This document shows, piece by piece, positions 1-12,782 of a stretch of DNA of 64,000 nucleotides; positions within the stretch are counted from its first letter, which is position 1, and every line of letters starts with the position of its first letter. Below the pieces are notes generated by a model that searched no databases, was not told where the DNA came from, and saw only the letters and a list, made by a program, of their open reading frames with translations. This DNA comes from Saturnia japonica (Eukaryota > Arthropoda > Insecta > Lepidoptera > Saturniidae). The translations under genes were made by a program, and so were the position numbers. The DNA is taken from assembly GCA_033032175.1 (NCBI GenBank), contig CM065321.1, forward strand, positions 14,654,501-14,718,500, given 5' to 3'.

Positions 1-16
1 CATATGAATTGGAGAA

Positions 17-1084
17 TTATTTGGAAAAGATGATGTTATCCAAATGATGACCGTTACGTTGCTGGCACTCTTCTAAACGGAAACGAAGATTGGCGATAAC
101 ACGTTGACACATAGCTATCGATATTGCTGCCATTTCTGACCTGATGTTTTGCTTTAACTGGGTTAGATTCGTCGGATTGTTTTGATAAACCTTACTTTTA
201 AGGTATCCCCATGCAAAATAGTCAAGCGGGCTAAGGTCGGGGCTTCTCGGAGGCCAGTTGATGTTACCCCTTCGCGAAATGACTTTATTAGGGAATAATT
301 CGTTAACAACTTCCATTGAGTCATTTGAGGTATGGCAAGTGGCCCCATCTTGCTGGAACCACGTTCTTGAGTTGAAACCTGCAAACTCCTGCAACTCTGG
401 GACCAAAAAATTTCGCAACATATCGCAATAACGGTCACTATTCACATTAATTGCTCGGCCTCGTTGATCTTCATGAAAATAAGGACCAATTATGCCTTTA
501 GCAGACATAGCGGCCCAAACAACGACCTTTGGGCTATTCAGGGGTCGTTCATGCTTTCGTCTCGGATTCTCCACTGCCCAGTACCGACAATTCTGCTTAT
601 TAACATGACCATTCAGGTGAAAATTTGCTTCGTCACTGAACAGTATGTTGTTAAAGTTGTTAAATCGCTGCAGCATTTCGTTCGCAAAATTCAGTCGATT
701 AGCATAGTCCGTATTCTTCAATTCTTGAACCAATTGAATTTTATAGGCTTTTAGATGTAAGTCTTTCTTTAAAATCGAATGTAAAGACGGTTTTTTGATG
801 TTCAACGCTTGGCTTCGCTTTCGGATGGATAAAGTCGGATTTTGACAAACCGACGCCTCAACTTCTTCAATTCTTTCTTCATCGCGAACTGAACGAGGAC
901 GACCAGAGTTTTGAATTTTAACTGTGGCACCTGTATTCTCGAACATCCTGATCCATTTCCTAATACTATCGTCATTTGGCGCGTGGCGTGTACGATATTC
1001 CGCACGATAGAGACGTTGAGCAGTCACTATTGAATCACCATTACGATAATACGCTCGTACGCAAATTACTTATGATCTGAACAT
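17..1084 (-). pseudogene. mariner-type transposase, DD41D spacing, one early stop
   Basis: Cut-and-paste transposase of the Tc1/mariner superfamily. The open frame runs from 1069 down to the stop at 17-19. It begins with a helix-turn-helix region (GRPRS motif between the two HTH halves), then three catalytic acidic residues in LFSDEANFH, WFQQDGATCH and SPDLSPLDYFAWG. There are 41 residues between the second Asp and the Asp of PLDY, which fits the DD41D (rosa-like) group; counting to the Asp of SPDL instead gives 36, so subgroup is uncertain. The plausible ATG is at 1084-1082 in the same frame, but its fifth codon is TAA (1072-1070), followed by a conserved-looking VRAYYRNGDS stretch. A translation starting at the internal GTG (1027) would lose that part. 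One terminal repeat lies off the left edge. I infer a recently dead copy. Confidence 0.85.
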
Positions 1085-4000
1085 GGCGTGCAATAATGAA
1101 AAAAAGTACTGTAAAATTTTGTGAATTGAATAGGAATCCCAAAACAGAGACATTCAATTTGAATTTCATGATTGTTCGGTTGTAAATAAATGTTGTTGTT
1201 GTTGGGTTCGCTTAATATTTAGAACACAAATTGAAGATAATACTGGATCTATTCCTTTTATCTACAGACTTTCCATCAAGTTTTCTTATAATAATAAAAG
1301 AACATTGAGATTATTAAGTTACCGTGTTCTAATTAAATCTAGTTATGCTTTTTAACATTCTTCATTAATTTAGGAGATCAGCTCTTATTGGTAGAGCAAT
1401 TGTCACTGTTCTCTATCTTCAGCCTTTTTTGACGATTGGATACAATAGAAGAGCCACTTTATTCTTCACTAGTTTTGAAAAGCTTCATGTAGGTCTTCCT
1501 TAATGTTTTTTGATAATATTGAAAAAAGATATATGTATAATGCTAATTGTAATATAATATTAGTATATTTTTAGGTATAAAAGAGCCAATATATGGCTGT
1601 GATTTAAGCTTCATTTCTAGTTTACTCTTCGTAAAGTAAGCTACCTATGTAAGTATTCTAGTTAATTTTATTTGATATTCAATAAAAAACCTAAAATAAA
1701 ACAAATAAACAAAATGATCCTTTTTAACGAATCGTAAAATATTCTATGCGAAAAATAGAGTCGGAAGTGCCAATTTATATATATTTCTAGAATGCAATGG
1801 AATATTTTCAAAACTCGAATAGTGAAACGAGGAAAAGACAATTATATAAAAATTATATATGTTTTTTTAAATTAGCTACAACTGCAGTAAGAAGTGAATT
1901 TTCATTTTTTAACGAAAACTTTTCCTGTCTCAGTACGATGAGTGATTTCCTTAGAATGTGTGTTTGTTTCCAATATTTTTCGTGACTCGTATTTCACCTC
2001 CACCATTACCATTATTTACCCACCTAAATAATTACCTATAGAAGATATCGCCTTAATTGCGATTGTTGCTAGATACATGCTGAGACATTGGATACATCTG
2101 AAAACTGAAATAAAGGCCCTTTAATTTTGATGCCCTAAATCCATAGCTTTCATCAAATAAATACCAAGTTTAAATTCTATGATAAGACTTTAATCCTGAG
2201 ATATTTTAAGACAAATGTGCCAAAACATTTAAACAATATAAACTTAATAATCGGAAGCCAAATTAATATTTATGTTTATAAGCAAAAATATTCACTAATA
2301 TTAATAATAATGGCTGTGCTAGTTTCCAAAGTTCAATGTTATTTCTTAGTAAGTTTTAGGATAATGTAATTATACAAAACATATTGTTTTATTCGTACCT
2401 TTTGCAATTTCGCAAATATTCTAAGTATCTAAGAAATTTTAATAATTTATTATAATCATATAATTATTTTAACGTGTAAAATATTTGAAACGTAATGAAA
2501 TTTTGTTAATTTAAAATGTAATACACAGATTTACTTAAGTAATAGAATTATAGGCAGAAGGTAGTTTTGATTAATATTACTATCAAAGCAAACGATCTTC
2601 TCGAGTTTACCTTGTTTAACGAACTATGTAGCTTGTTTAAACTTTAAACAGTTTGTAATCTTAACTTCGACTACTACTAATAAATTACCAAGTTACGCAA
2701 TGAATAAATTGTTTTATTTATCTTGTTGAAACCTATGTTTAATTTCAGTATTAGATGATACCACTCTAGGTACTGCGACATCAAAGTCTAATATGATAAT
2801 CAAAATTTTAACTGTTAACTTGTAGTCCTCCTTGAACAAAGTAACGAGAGTTCAAGAATTTCTGAAACGTTCATGTTTCCTCATGATGTTTTTCTTAAAT
2901 TTTATTTAATAAGAGTATGTACCTACTACTTAAATTCAAATGCCTTAGTATTTTGTAAGTCAGTAAAGTAAAAAAAAGTACAAAAACAGTTATATCCGAT
3001 CGATATCCTACTGATTTTAGTCATTCATCTAGCACTACTTTAATTTTCATCTACTTACAAATATTTAAAAATATAAAAGACAGCATCAGACAGTTTATGT
3101 CTCTTTTTCAAGCTAATTAGCACATAAATCGACAAATGGTATCAATCTAGTCATATTTAATTCTTCTTGTTTATTGTTTTCTGGTTAGCAGATGATGATA
3201 ATGACACCTGAAGTTAAATGGTTATGTAGCTGAGGATTATTAACACACATAATCCTGGCTGGTATATTAAAAGCAATCTGAGGTACTTTAAAAAAGATCG
3301 TAGTCGTAACTAAAGCCAGTGAACAGGTTGATATTTATAAAGACTGAGATAGAACGCAAGTGGGCCAGTGGATATCACACTTTTTGAACAGAAATACAAC
3401 AGAGCAAATACTGCTGATTTTCAGCAGAAATAAGGATGGTTGTAGTGCTTCCGCAGTTTAGACTGTACTATTTTTCAAGGTAATTAGACGTATTAGATTA
3501 TATTATACGTATAATAGACTATCAACAAGTGTATTCTTCAGATATACGTAGTGGTTCCAGTCTTCATCGGATTGTTAAAAAAAAAAGTCCGCGGTATCAG
3601 ATTTCTGGCAAAAACAGTAGCACAGTCCCCTGGCCGCAAGCAATTTGGAATGATGCCAGTTACATGTACGCTCTCCAACAGGGGTTTTTAATCACCTCTC
3701 TGTTTGTGACGTGTGGATTTGAAAAACCTTGTAATTTCCGCTTCAATGATTTTGTAAAATTTACAACACCTTAACGCCTTGTTTAAAATATTTCGAACAA
3801 AATAGATGTAGAAATATAAAATAAGAATATAATATAACTTTGAAATTTGTTATCTGGTCACAAATTATGACCTCAAAGTATAATAAATCTGGGGCTCAAA
3901 TAACATAAAGCAGTGTTACTATGAACTAAACCAATGAGAAATTTATAAGCATGGCTGTCAAATGAAATTTACGTATGTTTTTGCATTAATTGACTTGATA

Positions 4001-4499
4001 AAAGCATTTTCAAAACCATTAAATATTTACATACGTATATTTTAATTGTATTCTTAACAAATAAAAAATAGAAACAATACTAAAAAGTCATGCTAAAAGC
4101 AGAAATTTATACATTCATTATTCGTTATTAATGAAACATTTCATAACAAAGTTATATCTCAATTAATCATCTACAACTCATGTAAAATTTTATTAGTAGA
4201 TACTTCTTTCATTTACATGATACCTATTTTATTGAACATAACTTACTGAACAAACGGAGAACGTAATGATAAATAGCATTCTATTCCGGGACTACACGAA
4301 AAAGGAGTATGCAAGGTTTGTATAACATTTATTGAAAAGTCTGTCAAATACTCATAAAAGCTTCAGAGTCCCGTGAATTGGCTAAATTGGACATTAACTA
4401 AAAGCGATGTGATGTTGTCTAAATAATTTTCTAAATTCAGGAAGGCTATGGTACCTTTCCAAGTCAAGTTCGTTCGTGCGTAAACGAGGACCACTGTGT
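1085..4499. other. AT-rich non-coding DNA
   Basis: No open frame with recognisable domains, codon bias or conserved motif on either strand. The sequence is strongly AT-rich with short homopolymer runs. The longest frames (for example 1797-1985 and 3529-3774 plus) look like chance. Intron or intergenic DNA is equally possible. Confidence 0.6.
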
Positions 4500-4647
4500 T
4501 TTTACTAAAGAGAGACAAACCTCTTAGCATTCCATGGATTCACCGTGCGGGTGCCGGGTCCATCGTATAAGCAGACAGCGGGAACACGGGCTGCTCCCGG
4601 GACTCGCGACCCAGGTGTATGTTTAAGGGGCCCACTTATGATGCACA

Positions 4648-5103
4648 TCAGCGCTCACCTTGACTGCCCACGATACCCTCCCTGCCAAGCCAGATTTGGT
4701 TCTTATGCCATGTTAATGCTGATTTAGATACCCGTACTAAAATGTAAATTACTGCAGTTCTCGACAAGCCGAGGTCTTTTAACAAGTTATAGAGAGATTT
4801 CGCTGGAATGCCTCTCGCTCCCACTTCCATCGCATATAAATTAACCGCATAGCCATTCTTTGTTAACTCGTTACATAGATCGTAATATTTATTCATTTTT
4901 ATTGCGTGGTCTTTCGTTATATTAGTTTCCCACGGTACAGTAAGCTCTACAAGTACTATACTCTTGATTTCTCGAGAATAAAGAAATATGTCTGGTCTGG
5001 ATGACGAAACAACTACATCCTCTGAGATTTTATAATGCTTTTCATATGTGTCCACTAAGATAGTCCAATCAGGTGCAGAACCAAGGATTGAGACGGGCTT
5101 ACT
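4648..5103 (-). pseudogene. nuclease-like retroelement remnant (ELTVPWE family)
   Basis: An open frame with no ATG of its own; it is open from 5103 to the stop at 4648 and is a fragment. The core reads SSSRPDIFLYSREIK..VLVELTVPWETN, then a KMNKYYDLCNEL helix and YAMEVGARGIPAKS. The RPD...VELTVPWE...VEVGARG pattern is one I know from proteins found next to, or fused with, reverse transcriptases in many animals. The spacing of PD and ExT resembles a PD-(D/E)xK nuclease fold, though the third catalytic residue is not certain. A further stretch downstream on the minus strand (about 4500-4640) may continue the same element out of frame. Function in the host is not implied. The family assignment is from memory. 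Confidence 0.5.
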
Positions 5104-5489
5104 TTACGAGATAGTAGTAATTGGAACAAAAACTCTGTTAAAATTTAAAGGGTTTGGGTTGTATTGTTCCACCAAACAGTAAGTAAATTAATTTGGCCCT
5201 AAAAAAAACGATTATTTATTGTAATATTTATAGTTTGTAGTATGTTTATAGTTGTATTTATATTTACAGGTCGCTCGAAAACATTTAAAGTAGCTACTTT
5301 AATAATTATAAAAATGATGAGCAACATCTACAAAATCAAATGTCAACTATAAATTTCAGTATTCATATAATCGCAAACAAAGACAATAAAACATGGCGAA
5401 AAAAAAATTAAACAATTTTGTTTTTTTTTTTTGACAATCTGGATTAATCTTGTTCAAAAAATTTATTGCGTTTTGATGAGAATTTTTAC

Positions 5490-5725
5490 AAGGCAATTTT
5501 TAACGAAGTAAGAAAACCAACTTCAATGATTTTTAAGAGTTACCTTGTATATTTTCGAATTTGAATATACAATGCCAATGAAATGAAAATGGGGCCATCA
5601 TAGAGGTATTCCCTATCCAACAAGAAAAGGATCATCCAAATCGGTTAATAAACAAAGCAGTTATGTCAGAACATCCATTAAAAAAAAACATTCGAATAGA
5701 GTAACCTCCCGTCTTATGTTGAAGT
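5490..5725 (+). repeat. dispersed repeat family I, copy 1
   Basis: Marked by AAAACCAACTTCAATGATTTT, a TTCGAA core, CCAATGCCAATGAAAT, CCCTATCCAACAAGAAAAGG and ATCCAAATCGG. Related copies occur at 13750-13990, 19000-19150 (minus), 41010-41340 (both orientations) and 50585-50815. No coding capacity seen. Class unknown. Confidence 0.7.
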
Positions 5726-8524
5726 TAGTTAAATTAACATATTTTCATGTGAGATTAATAGAAAAAAAAAGTTTTTTTTTTTGTCAAGATGCCTCCGTAC
5801 CTATCTACCTATATGTAATTAAAATTATTATAATTTATCTATCCATTCAGAAGAGAGATGTACACAAGTGGACAAGTCTTATCCTGAACATCACCAGAAT
5901 GACCAATCTTGTTAGTCTGGTCACTGGTCACTTTCAAGGGGCTTAATTAACATTATAAAATACTACAGTTATATCTGTGAATCTCGATTTGCCGCAAAAA
6001 AGAAACATAACCCAGAAGAAATTAAAATATTCTAACGAGATAATTGTTTACGTGTACTTTTTGTTTGCGAACCGTTTTGAATTACTGAACTGTTTATGAA
6101 GTCAGTTTGTATCGAGCGATCGGTCAGAATGTATGAATTATTCATAGCGATTGTAAATACGCCAATGTAGCTCGGGTAGTCGAACGAGAAGCTTTGGAAG
6201 AAAGTCATTTTATTTATTTAGGAGTACCTATTTATCATTAGCTTTTCGATAATATTTGACGTAGTCGTTGTGCCTTCAAAATCCACTACGTGAAAATCTA
6301 CATTTGTGATTTGATTTTTCAAATAGGTCATTGGTTTTTAGAGATTATAATATGTTATATATCTGTGGCACAGACGGATGTTGTTAGTCTGTGGCACCTT
6401 ATGTAAACTACTTTATAGACAGCTTGACAGATACGTTTGTAATACGCTCTAAGCCATACCCATTGAAAGCATCTGCACATTTTGAATATTAAAGAGATAA
6501 AAGATTACATCTATCAGTGTTCTTTCACTATATATATGTAACTAAAATACAGTTCACTGGAAGTTACACAGTGGTTTTAACTATTGCCAAATAAATGCAC
6601 GTTCTATGACCTAATTAATAAGATATGACCCTAAAACAATAGATGTGTCACCAGAATGGAGTCACCAAACAATTTCAAAACGCTTACCTAAAACTTCATC
6701 AATATTATTGGTATCTGGTGCGCGCAGGGTACTGCCGCGGTCGTATGCCGCTATTTCTTGTCACAAGTCTAACCTTACCTAACCTAGCCACATTTTCCGT
6801 GAACTGATCATCTAGCATAGAAATATGATCATTTCTCCTTCTTCTTCCTAATTTGGCAACCAGTCCTCTTTAATGAAGACCATTACTGCCATTATCGAGT
6901 GATTTATAGTATCATGTGTTATGAGGATTCAGTATCCTAACAAGATGGTGGCTCCCTTGTTAGAACTTTCTGGGCAGTTTTAGTGGGATCTCGGTATGGA
7001 TGCTTTCAGCTTATATTTATAAACCACTTAACTTATGCACAAAAACCAAACAATATCACGCAAAACGCCACCAATATTACATAATATAGGGTCAAAAACC
7101 TAAGTAAATGAATTAAAAATAAAAACCTCAAGATGTCACTTCAAGATCCCGCCAAAAACCCCCATTTCTCCTTTATTATCATCTCCATTTGGGAGAACGA
7201 TTCTATTAATAATTATGATTACAAAATATTTCTTGGGAACAGATATTTTTAATTAGTGGATACAGTGGAACTATTTGACGATTATAAACATTGAAGAAAG
7301 AAAATAATTTAGAAAACCCAGAATTAAAATAAACGCATGTTTATTCTTCTTCATTTTCCGAACTAGAAAACTAGACCTCTTTATTGAAGAACATTTCTGC
7401 CATTATCAAGATAGTAGTTTAAAAAAATCAACGCAACAAATCAAAGCAGTCATGACGACTGCCGACAAAAGTGTAAACTTAAAATTATAAACATTTTTGC
7501 TAAAGTACAAATAATGATAGAAGTAACTGTTATTCATTTTAATAATAGAAATTAGAAAATACAAATATAATTTGAAATAAGAAATACTAACGTTGTAAAA
7601 TATAATTGTATAACCTACGAAAATATTTTTTAATAATCGTTCAATACGTCACGTGACCATATTGATGACGACTTACATGAATTTTACTCCCTATCCCCAA
7701 ACCTTCCTTTAGAAGTTTAGATTTTCTTTTTATCGGCTGTGATTTTATTACATAGAGTTATGTTAAAAATACCCAAGAAAGAATTTATTAACGTTACCTA
7801 CATATTTTATCCTGTTTTTCTACGAAGTGAAAAATATCCTAAAATTGGCAAATAAAAAGATCCGCATTTCACCGCCTAATTCAACCCTAAATATTATAAT
7901 ATAGTACCAGAAGCGCATAACTGCTGTAGCGATTATGTCCTTCATTACTTATTATTAAATTTGTCAGTCCAGGAGCGAATTAGCTGACGCGCGGGCTGGT
8001 CCTCTTGACGCTAATAAACATCGAGAATAAAACCAGAACACGATGAACTCCGATGTCCGCATTAAATTAACAGTATTCAAGCAGCAACACGGATCTTTAT
8101 AATTGGTAAATATTTTCCACTACTTCACTGAGTCTGATCGTCTTGAAAGTTTTATCCTTGCTGCGATGACACCCTGGTACATTCGTTACATAAATTAAAT
8201 AAAAGTAGACTGGTATTGTGTAAAGTTTTTTAAATTTAACAAAATTTATATTCACAATTTAACAATTGCACATTGTATAAGCAATTAAAAAATATTGACG
8301 GGAGGTCTCGACTGAAACTACAAGCGTCGTAATTTCTCCGAGTCATAATTTATACAAAATGGAAAATATGTGAGGCGGCGAAATTACCTCAAAATGGCGG
8401 TGCTTGCACCCGAGCGATGCGTCACAGTTTTCTCTCTACGTAAAGAATTCGATCCTATAAATAATGAATGGTGGTAATTTTTAAATGTAGATAATATCTA
8501 CATATCTAGGTAGGTAGGTATATA
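5726..8524. other. AT-rich non-coding DNA
   Basis: No gene seen. A roughly 60-bp segment with CTCTTTAATGAAGA..ATTACTGCCATTATC near 6860-6900 recurs in altered form near 7375-7405. A short palindrome around 6363-6400 (GTGGCACAGAC / GTCTGTGGCAC) is present. Otherwise unremarkable. Confidence 0.55.
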
Positions 8525-8552
8525 CAGTGGTGGTCATATAATTAGAAACACT
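8525..8552 (+). repeat. left terminal inverted repeat of Tc1-like element
   Basis: Begins CAGTGGTGGTCATATAATTA and ends AGAAACACT. It pairs with 11492-11519 at 25 of 28 positions and is preceded by TA. Confidence 0.9.
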
Positions 8553-8867
8553 TCTTATGAATAAAGAAAGTATAACTCAACGTACACGTATTCGTAAAAA
8601 ATATACACATTCAATAATTAATAATCATGCAATAATATAGCCACTCAAATAAAATAAAAAATGGGTGCGTGTACTTATGTACGCGCGTGAGAAGTTATAC
8701 TTCTTTGGCATCATTAAAAAATAGTTTTTAATTGCATGCAAATAATTAATTACAATAAAATAATAGAAGGATTGGAAAAGGATAATCAACAAAGTTCATT
8801 TTAAATTTGAAAAATTAAATAAATAAATATTTATTTTCTTACATTAAGTCTAACATAAATTGTCTTA

Positions 8868-9262
8868 TTATTCGAATTGTATTTTGAATGAAATGATGTC
8901 CAGTTCCATAGTATCTTCCGGTAATGTCTGAATCGGAACTTCAGTTATCAGTTTTGTATTAACAGCGTTGAGATATCGTACAAATACAGCATCTATGGTA
9001 GTGCCATGTCGTGTTGTCCAAATCAGAGGATTATTATTCATGGCTAAATTCAACTCATTTTGGAGGAAATCAATAAGTGGTCTTCTCCTCTACCAAGATA
9101 TTCTCCTCCAGCTGTTGTATATGGCCATAATATTCTTTTCAGGAAATGAATGATGTCGTCCATTTTTTTTTGATTTGGATTAATGTAAATTACCATCAAT
9201 ACAATTTTGTTGCCATCTTCCATTTTGCATTCAGCTGCACAAAACTCACCAACTGATGTCAC
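8868..9262 (-). pseudogene. endonuclease/exonuclease/phosphatase-like fragment
   Basis: Two overlapping minus-strand frames join into one family. The upstream part (9262-9050) reads GNKIVLMVIYINPNQ..DIIHFL..LWPYTTAGG and the downstream part, in another frame, PLIDFLQNELNLAMNNNP..TTRHGTTIDAVFVRYL. In related insect proteins that I remember, a GDFN-containing stretch lies between these two pieces; here it is missing at the frame change near 9050-9070, so an internal deletion as well as a frameshift is likely. Such EEP nuclease domains occur in insect mobile elements, possibly Helitron-associated; the host element is not proven. It sits inside the Tc1-like element in the opposite orientation. 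Confidence 0.55.
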
Positions 9263-9338
9263 TGTTGAGCTTGCTTTAGAGAATAATAAATATATAAGAC
9301 ATAATTTGTACTAAATATTATAAGGTTCTTAATTTTAA

Positions 9339-9662
9339 ATGTTTATTATTGATTATTTAATATTTTTTAAATAAATTTAATAATAAACTCCAATATTGAA
9401 TTTAAGGTTGGTCATTTTTTTTTAATTTTTATTGATTTCTTAATTTAATATTCACTTTTCATTTTTATCAAAAAAAATTCATTAAATTTATTTAGTTATT
9501 TTTATAAATATTTATTATTTGTTCAATTAAATAGCAAATATTGAAAATTAATATTATAATTTGATGTTCAATTTTAATTTTTATCACAAACTTTTTATTA
9601 AATGTTTTATTAAATTTATTTCTTTATTTTGTAAATATTAAATAACCAATAATGAGTTTTTA
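9339..9662. repeat. AT-rich internally inverted block
   Basis: TTATTATTGATTATTTAATA near 9340 is mirrored by the reverse complement near 9640-9662, and AAATAAATTTAATAA near 9370 by TTATTAAATTTATTT near 9610. This suggests a foldback insertion within the Tc1-like element, though low complexity makes this uncertain. Confidence 0.35.
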
Positions 9663-10333
9663 ATATTAATAATTTAATAATATTTAGTGTTAATTATATT
9701 AAATAAAAGTACTTTAATTTATATCAATAAATAATACATACGGATAGTTAACCTCAATTATATTGGAGCACTTGAAAAAGTATATAAGCACAATTTTTTT
9801 CACTAATATTCACAAATAGTAAGTAATATCAATCAAAATATTCAATTTAAATCACTACTGAATATAATTTATTAGCACATATATAATTCGCACTTGTATG
9901 AAACTAAAACACGTGTTGGGAATGTATAAACTAGAAACATGTTGATAATTATTATAAATATGAAAAAAGTGATCAGAGGTGACGAGCGTACCAACATGCG
10001 CGACTAATATCGAGGTTCAATTTCTATACTGTTAATTTTGTGTCACAGATGCGCGCGCATCTTAAAATTTCACTCTCATCTTCAAGTATAACTTCAAAAA
10101 AACTCATTAAATGCATAAAATATAAAACAAATCTTACTTTTAATTACAAAATGAGTCTTACACCTGTAGGAGTTTATTTTCTGTTACTGGACGCTTGGAC
10201 TAATTAGAAACATTTTAAAAAAGCATCCATAGCTCGTTCTTTTTTTTAAATTGGAGAATAACATTTCTTTCTTGGCTTTTTCTATTATTTTGGCGGCAAT
10301 TCAAAATTTCATCAGAATTCTATTTTGTTCAAA

Positions 10334-11409
10334 ATGGGCAAAAATAAAAGTTGTGACGCGTCAACTAGGCAAAAATTTATAATTTACATATAGATCGTAA
10401 GTGGGCGTACAGAAGAATAGCTGAGCATTTAAATTATACTGTTAAGAAAGTTTTTAATGCAATTGATCATTATAAAACACATGGAATTGTTGAAAATGTT
10501 CTTAGAAAGGCTCGGCCAAGAAAACCCTCTCCCAGTGAAGATACGCTAATCGTTCGTGTTGCTAAAAAAAAAACCCAAGTAAAGGCTCCAACCAGATTAA
10601 AAATGAATGTTAATATATTTAATAATTATATTATATAATAATTTTTCGCCTGATGACCCGATAAACATCTCGTCAAGACTGATACGCCGAAGATTAGTGG
10701 AAGCTAAATTGTTTGGAAGAATCTCTCGAAAGGTACCACTTCTTACCAAACAACACCGAGAGAAGCGATTATTATTCGCTAAAAAATATGTTAATTGGAC
10801 GGTACGAGAATGGTAAAAAGTGTTATTTTCAGATGAAACAAAAATAAATATGGTAAATTCCGATGGAAAGCGCTGTTAGACGTCCTGTAAACAATGCTTT
10901 TAATTATAAATACACAAGGAGTATAGTCAAGCACGGTGGAGGTAACAATAAAGTTGGAGGGTATTTTCTCCGATGTGGAGTTGGACCCGTTCGGAAGATT
11001 AAAGGTACCCATTGTAGCTTTTGATCCATGATCAATGGCAATACAAAAATATCTTAGAGCACACAATGATTCCCTATCGGACGATCATTTGCCTGTAACC
11101 TGGATCTTTCAGCATGACAATGACCCTAAACACACGGCCAATAGCGTCAAATGTTTCCTTAGCGAACAGCGTATATCCGTTTTAGACTGGCCAGCAAAAA
11201 GTCCGGATTTAAACCCGATAGAAAAGCTCTAGTATAATGTTAAAAAGAAAGTCTCAAACAAACGTAACACCAGTCAAAACGAACTATATGAACCATTTGT
11301 TGAAGCATGGAATTCAATCCCCCTAGAAAAATGTATGAAATTGATTGAATCAATGCCACGTCTTTGCAGTGCTGTTATTGAAAATAAGGGATATGCCACT
11401 AAATATTAA
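10334..11409 (+). pseudogene. Tc1-like DD34E transposase, broken
   Basis: Starts ATG at 10334 (MGKNKSCDASTRQK) and meets TAG after 19 codons. The reading then continues in another frame with an HTH region (KWAYRRIAEHLNYTVKKVFN) and an RPRKPS basic motif. The catalytic part is clear in 11035-11232: [14 protein letters not shown], then [10 protein letters not shown]. There are 34 residues between the second Asp and the Glu of PIE, the DD34E signature. The next codon is TAG (11230-11232) where Tc1 proteins have Trp, and after it the frame continues in the same register to NKGYATKY and a TAA at 11407-11409. Several frameshifts lie between 10600 and 11030. The protein cannot be made. Confidence 0.85.
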
Positions 11410-11491
11410 TTATAATTATTGGTAGGCTGTGCATAGTAGCTATTTCGTAAATAATAACAATACTAATAACTAATACTTAAAAACCGTTGGT

Positions 11492-11519
11492 AGTGTTTCT
11501 AATTATACGACCACCTCTT
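11492..11519 (-). repeat. right terminal inverted repeat of Tc1-like element
   Basis: Reverse complement reads AAGAGGTGGTCGTATAATTA then AGAAACACT. It matches the left repeat at 25 of 28 positions and is followed by TA. Confidence 0.9.
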
Positions 11520-12782
11520 TATATATGTAGCTGCAATGCCAAAAACGGTATTCCCTGATTTTTTTTAATTAATAATTTATTTATTGTGTTATTAATTGCT
11601 TCCCACTATTGAAGGATTTCCTTATATTTATAAAGGATCAAAAGTAGGAAAATAAAAAGTACAACGTCTGAGAATCAAACCAGATAGGAACGAAGTTCCT
11701 TAGTGTAAAATATTAATTTCAAGTTCTATTCGAGGTATAAAGAAAATAATTATTCGGGTAAATACATATTTTATTATGATTTTTTATTGATAAAAATAAT
11801 AATAAAAAACTACTTTACAAAATAATCTTGATCTTTAATTTAGTTACAATGATTTATAATAAAATAATAGCAAACTGCAATAATAATAACAGTCATCACG
11901 TAGACTAAGTATACATTAGACACTGTATAGCCATTATACATAGACAATACATAAAAATCTTACGCTTTTTTTAACGTTACGGACGTTTTTTGTCGGCTAG
12001 GGTATCCCTCCGCAACGCCCCATAACGAACTTCGTTACCAAAATATTTATGAGCACTAAAAGAAAATGAATTAATTATATTGCAGTTTGAAATAGGTGTG
12101 ACAGAGATATCATTACCTTTCTTCACACGCACTAAAACAATGATGATAGTACGTCGGAAAAATTTTTTTTAGAAGAGTAAATAAATAAATACAATAAATT
12201 TATTTGCAACGCAAAATTATCGTACCAGGGCTACATAAGCGTCAACTGATCTACACAACCACTATCTCAAAGTTAGTGATAAAGTGCGAATAACTCGGGA
12301 CCGCGTCGCAAAACTTTCTCGAGTGACAGACACAAGAATAATCTCTTGAGTTTTAGTTCATCGGTTCGTCTGTCTGTAATAGACATCGCTATAAGAAATA
12401 TGATCAGAGTTAACTTTTCTAATAATTAAAACTTTTACGAACTACAACTACATACAAAATTATGGTAGTACATAAGTAGATATGAGTTTTTGTTCGTTTG
12501 TAATAGGTATCTGAAATCAATTTTGAAAATATGGATATTTATTATTTTTAATTTAATTCATTATAAAATAAAATAGATTTTATTTTTCGTTAGAAGTAGG
12601 TAGAGATAAATTTTCGGGAAAGAAAAATCTTGCCTATTCAAATTAAAAAAATATACTTTATCTACGAGATGTTATGTTATACATTATTATTATTACTTAT
12701 TTTAAAAGATAACGTTTCTTTTTCTGTCTGTATGTCTGTCTGTTAGTTTACTTATAATCCGAGAATCACTAATCCGATTTAC
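11520..12782. other. AT-rich non-coding DNA
   Basis: No gene seen. CATAACGAACTTCGTTACC near 12030 is a short palindromic motif also found in diverged form at the MITE at 42987. The rest is simple AT-rich sequence. Confidence 0.5.

Larger units (their letters stand above)
8525..11519 (+). mobile_element. Tc1-like DNA transposon, 2995 bp, degenerate
   Basis: Bounded by 28-bp terminal inverted repeats at 8525-8552 and 11492-11519 that differ at three positions, and flanked by TA on both sides (8523-8524 and 11520-11521), the target duplication of the Tc1/mariner superfamily. A broken DD34E transposase lies in the right half (10334-11409). The element is nearly twice the usual Tc1 length because about 1.8 kb of AT-rich DNA sits before the transposase, including an endonuclease-like remnant in opposite orientation (8868-9262) and an AT-rich palindromic block (9339-9662). 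I infer later insertions nested inside the older transposon. Confidence 0.85.

Noticed and set aside
6765..6790. TTACCTAACCTAGCC as telomeric (TTAGG)n repeat
   Set aside because: Only two imperfect units; far too short.
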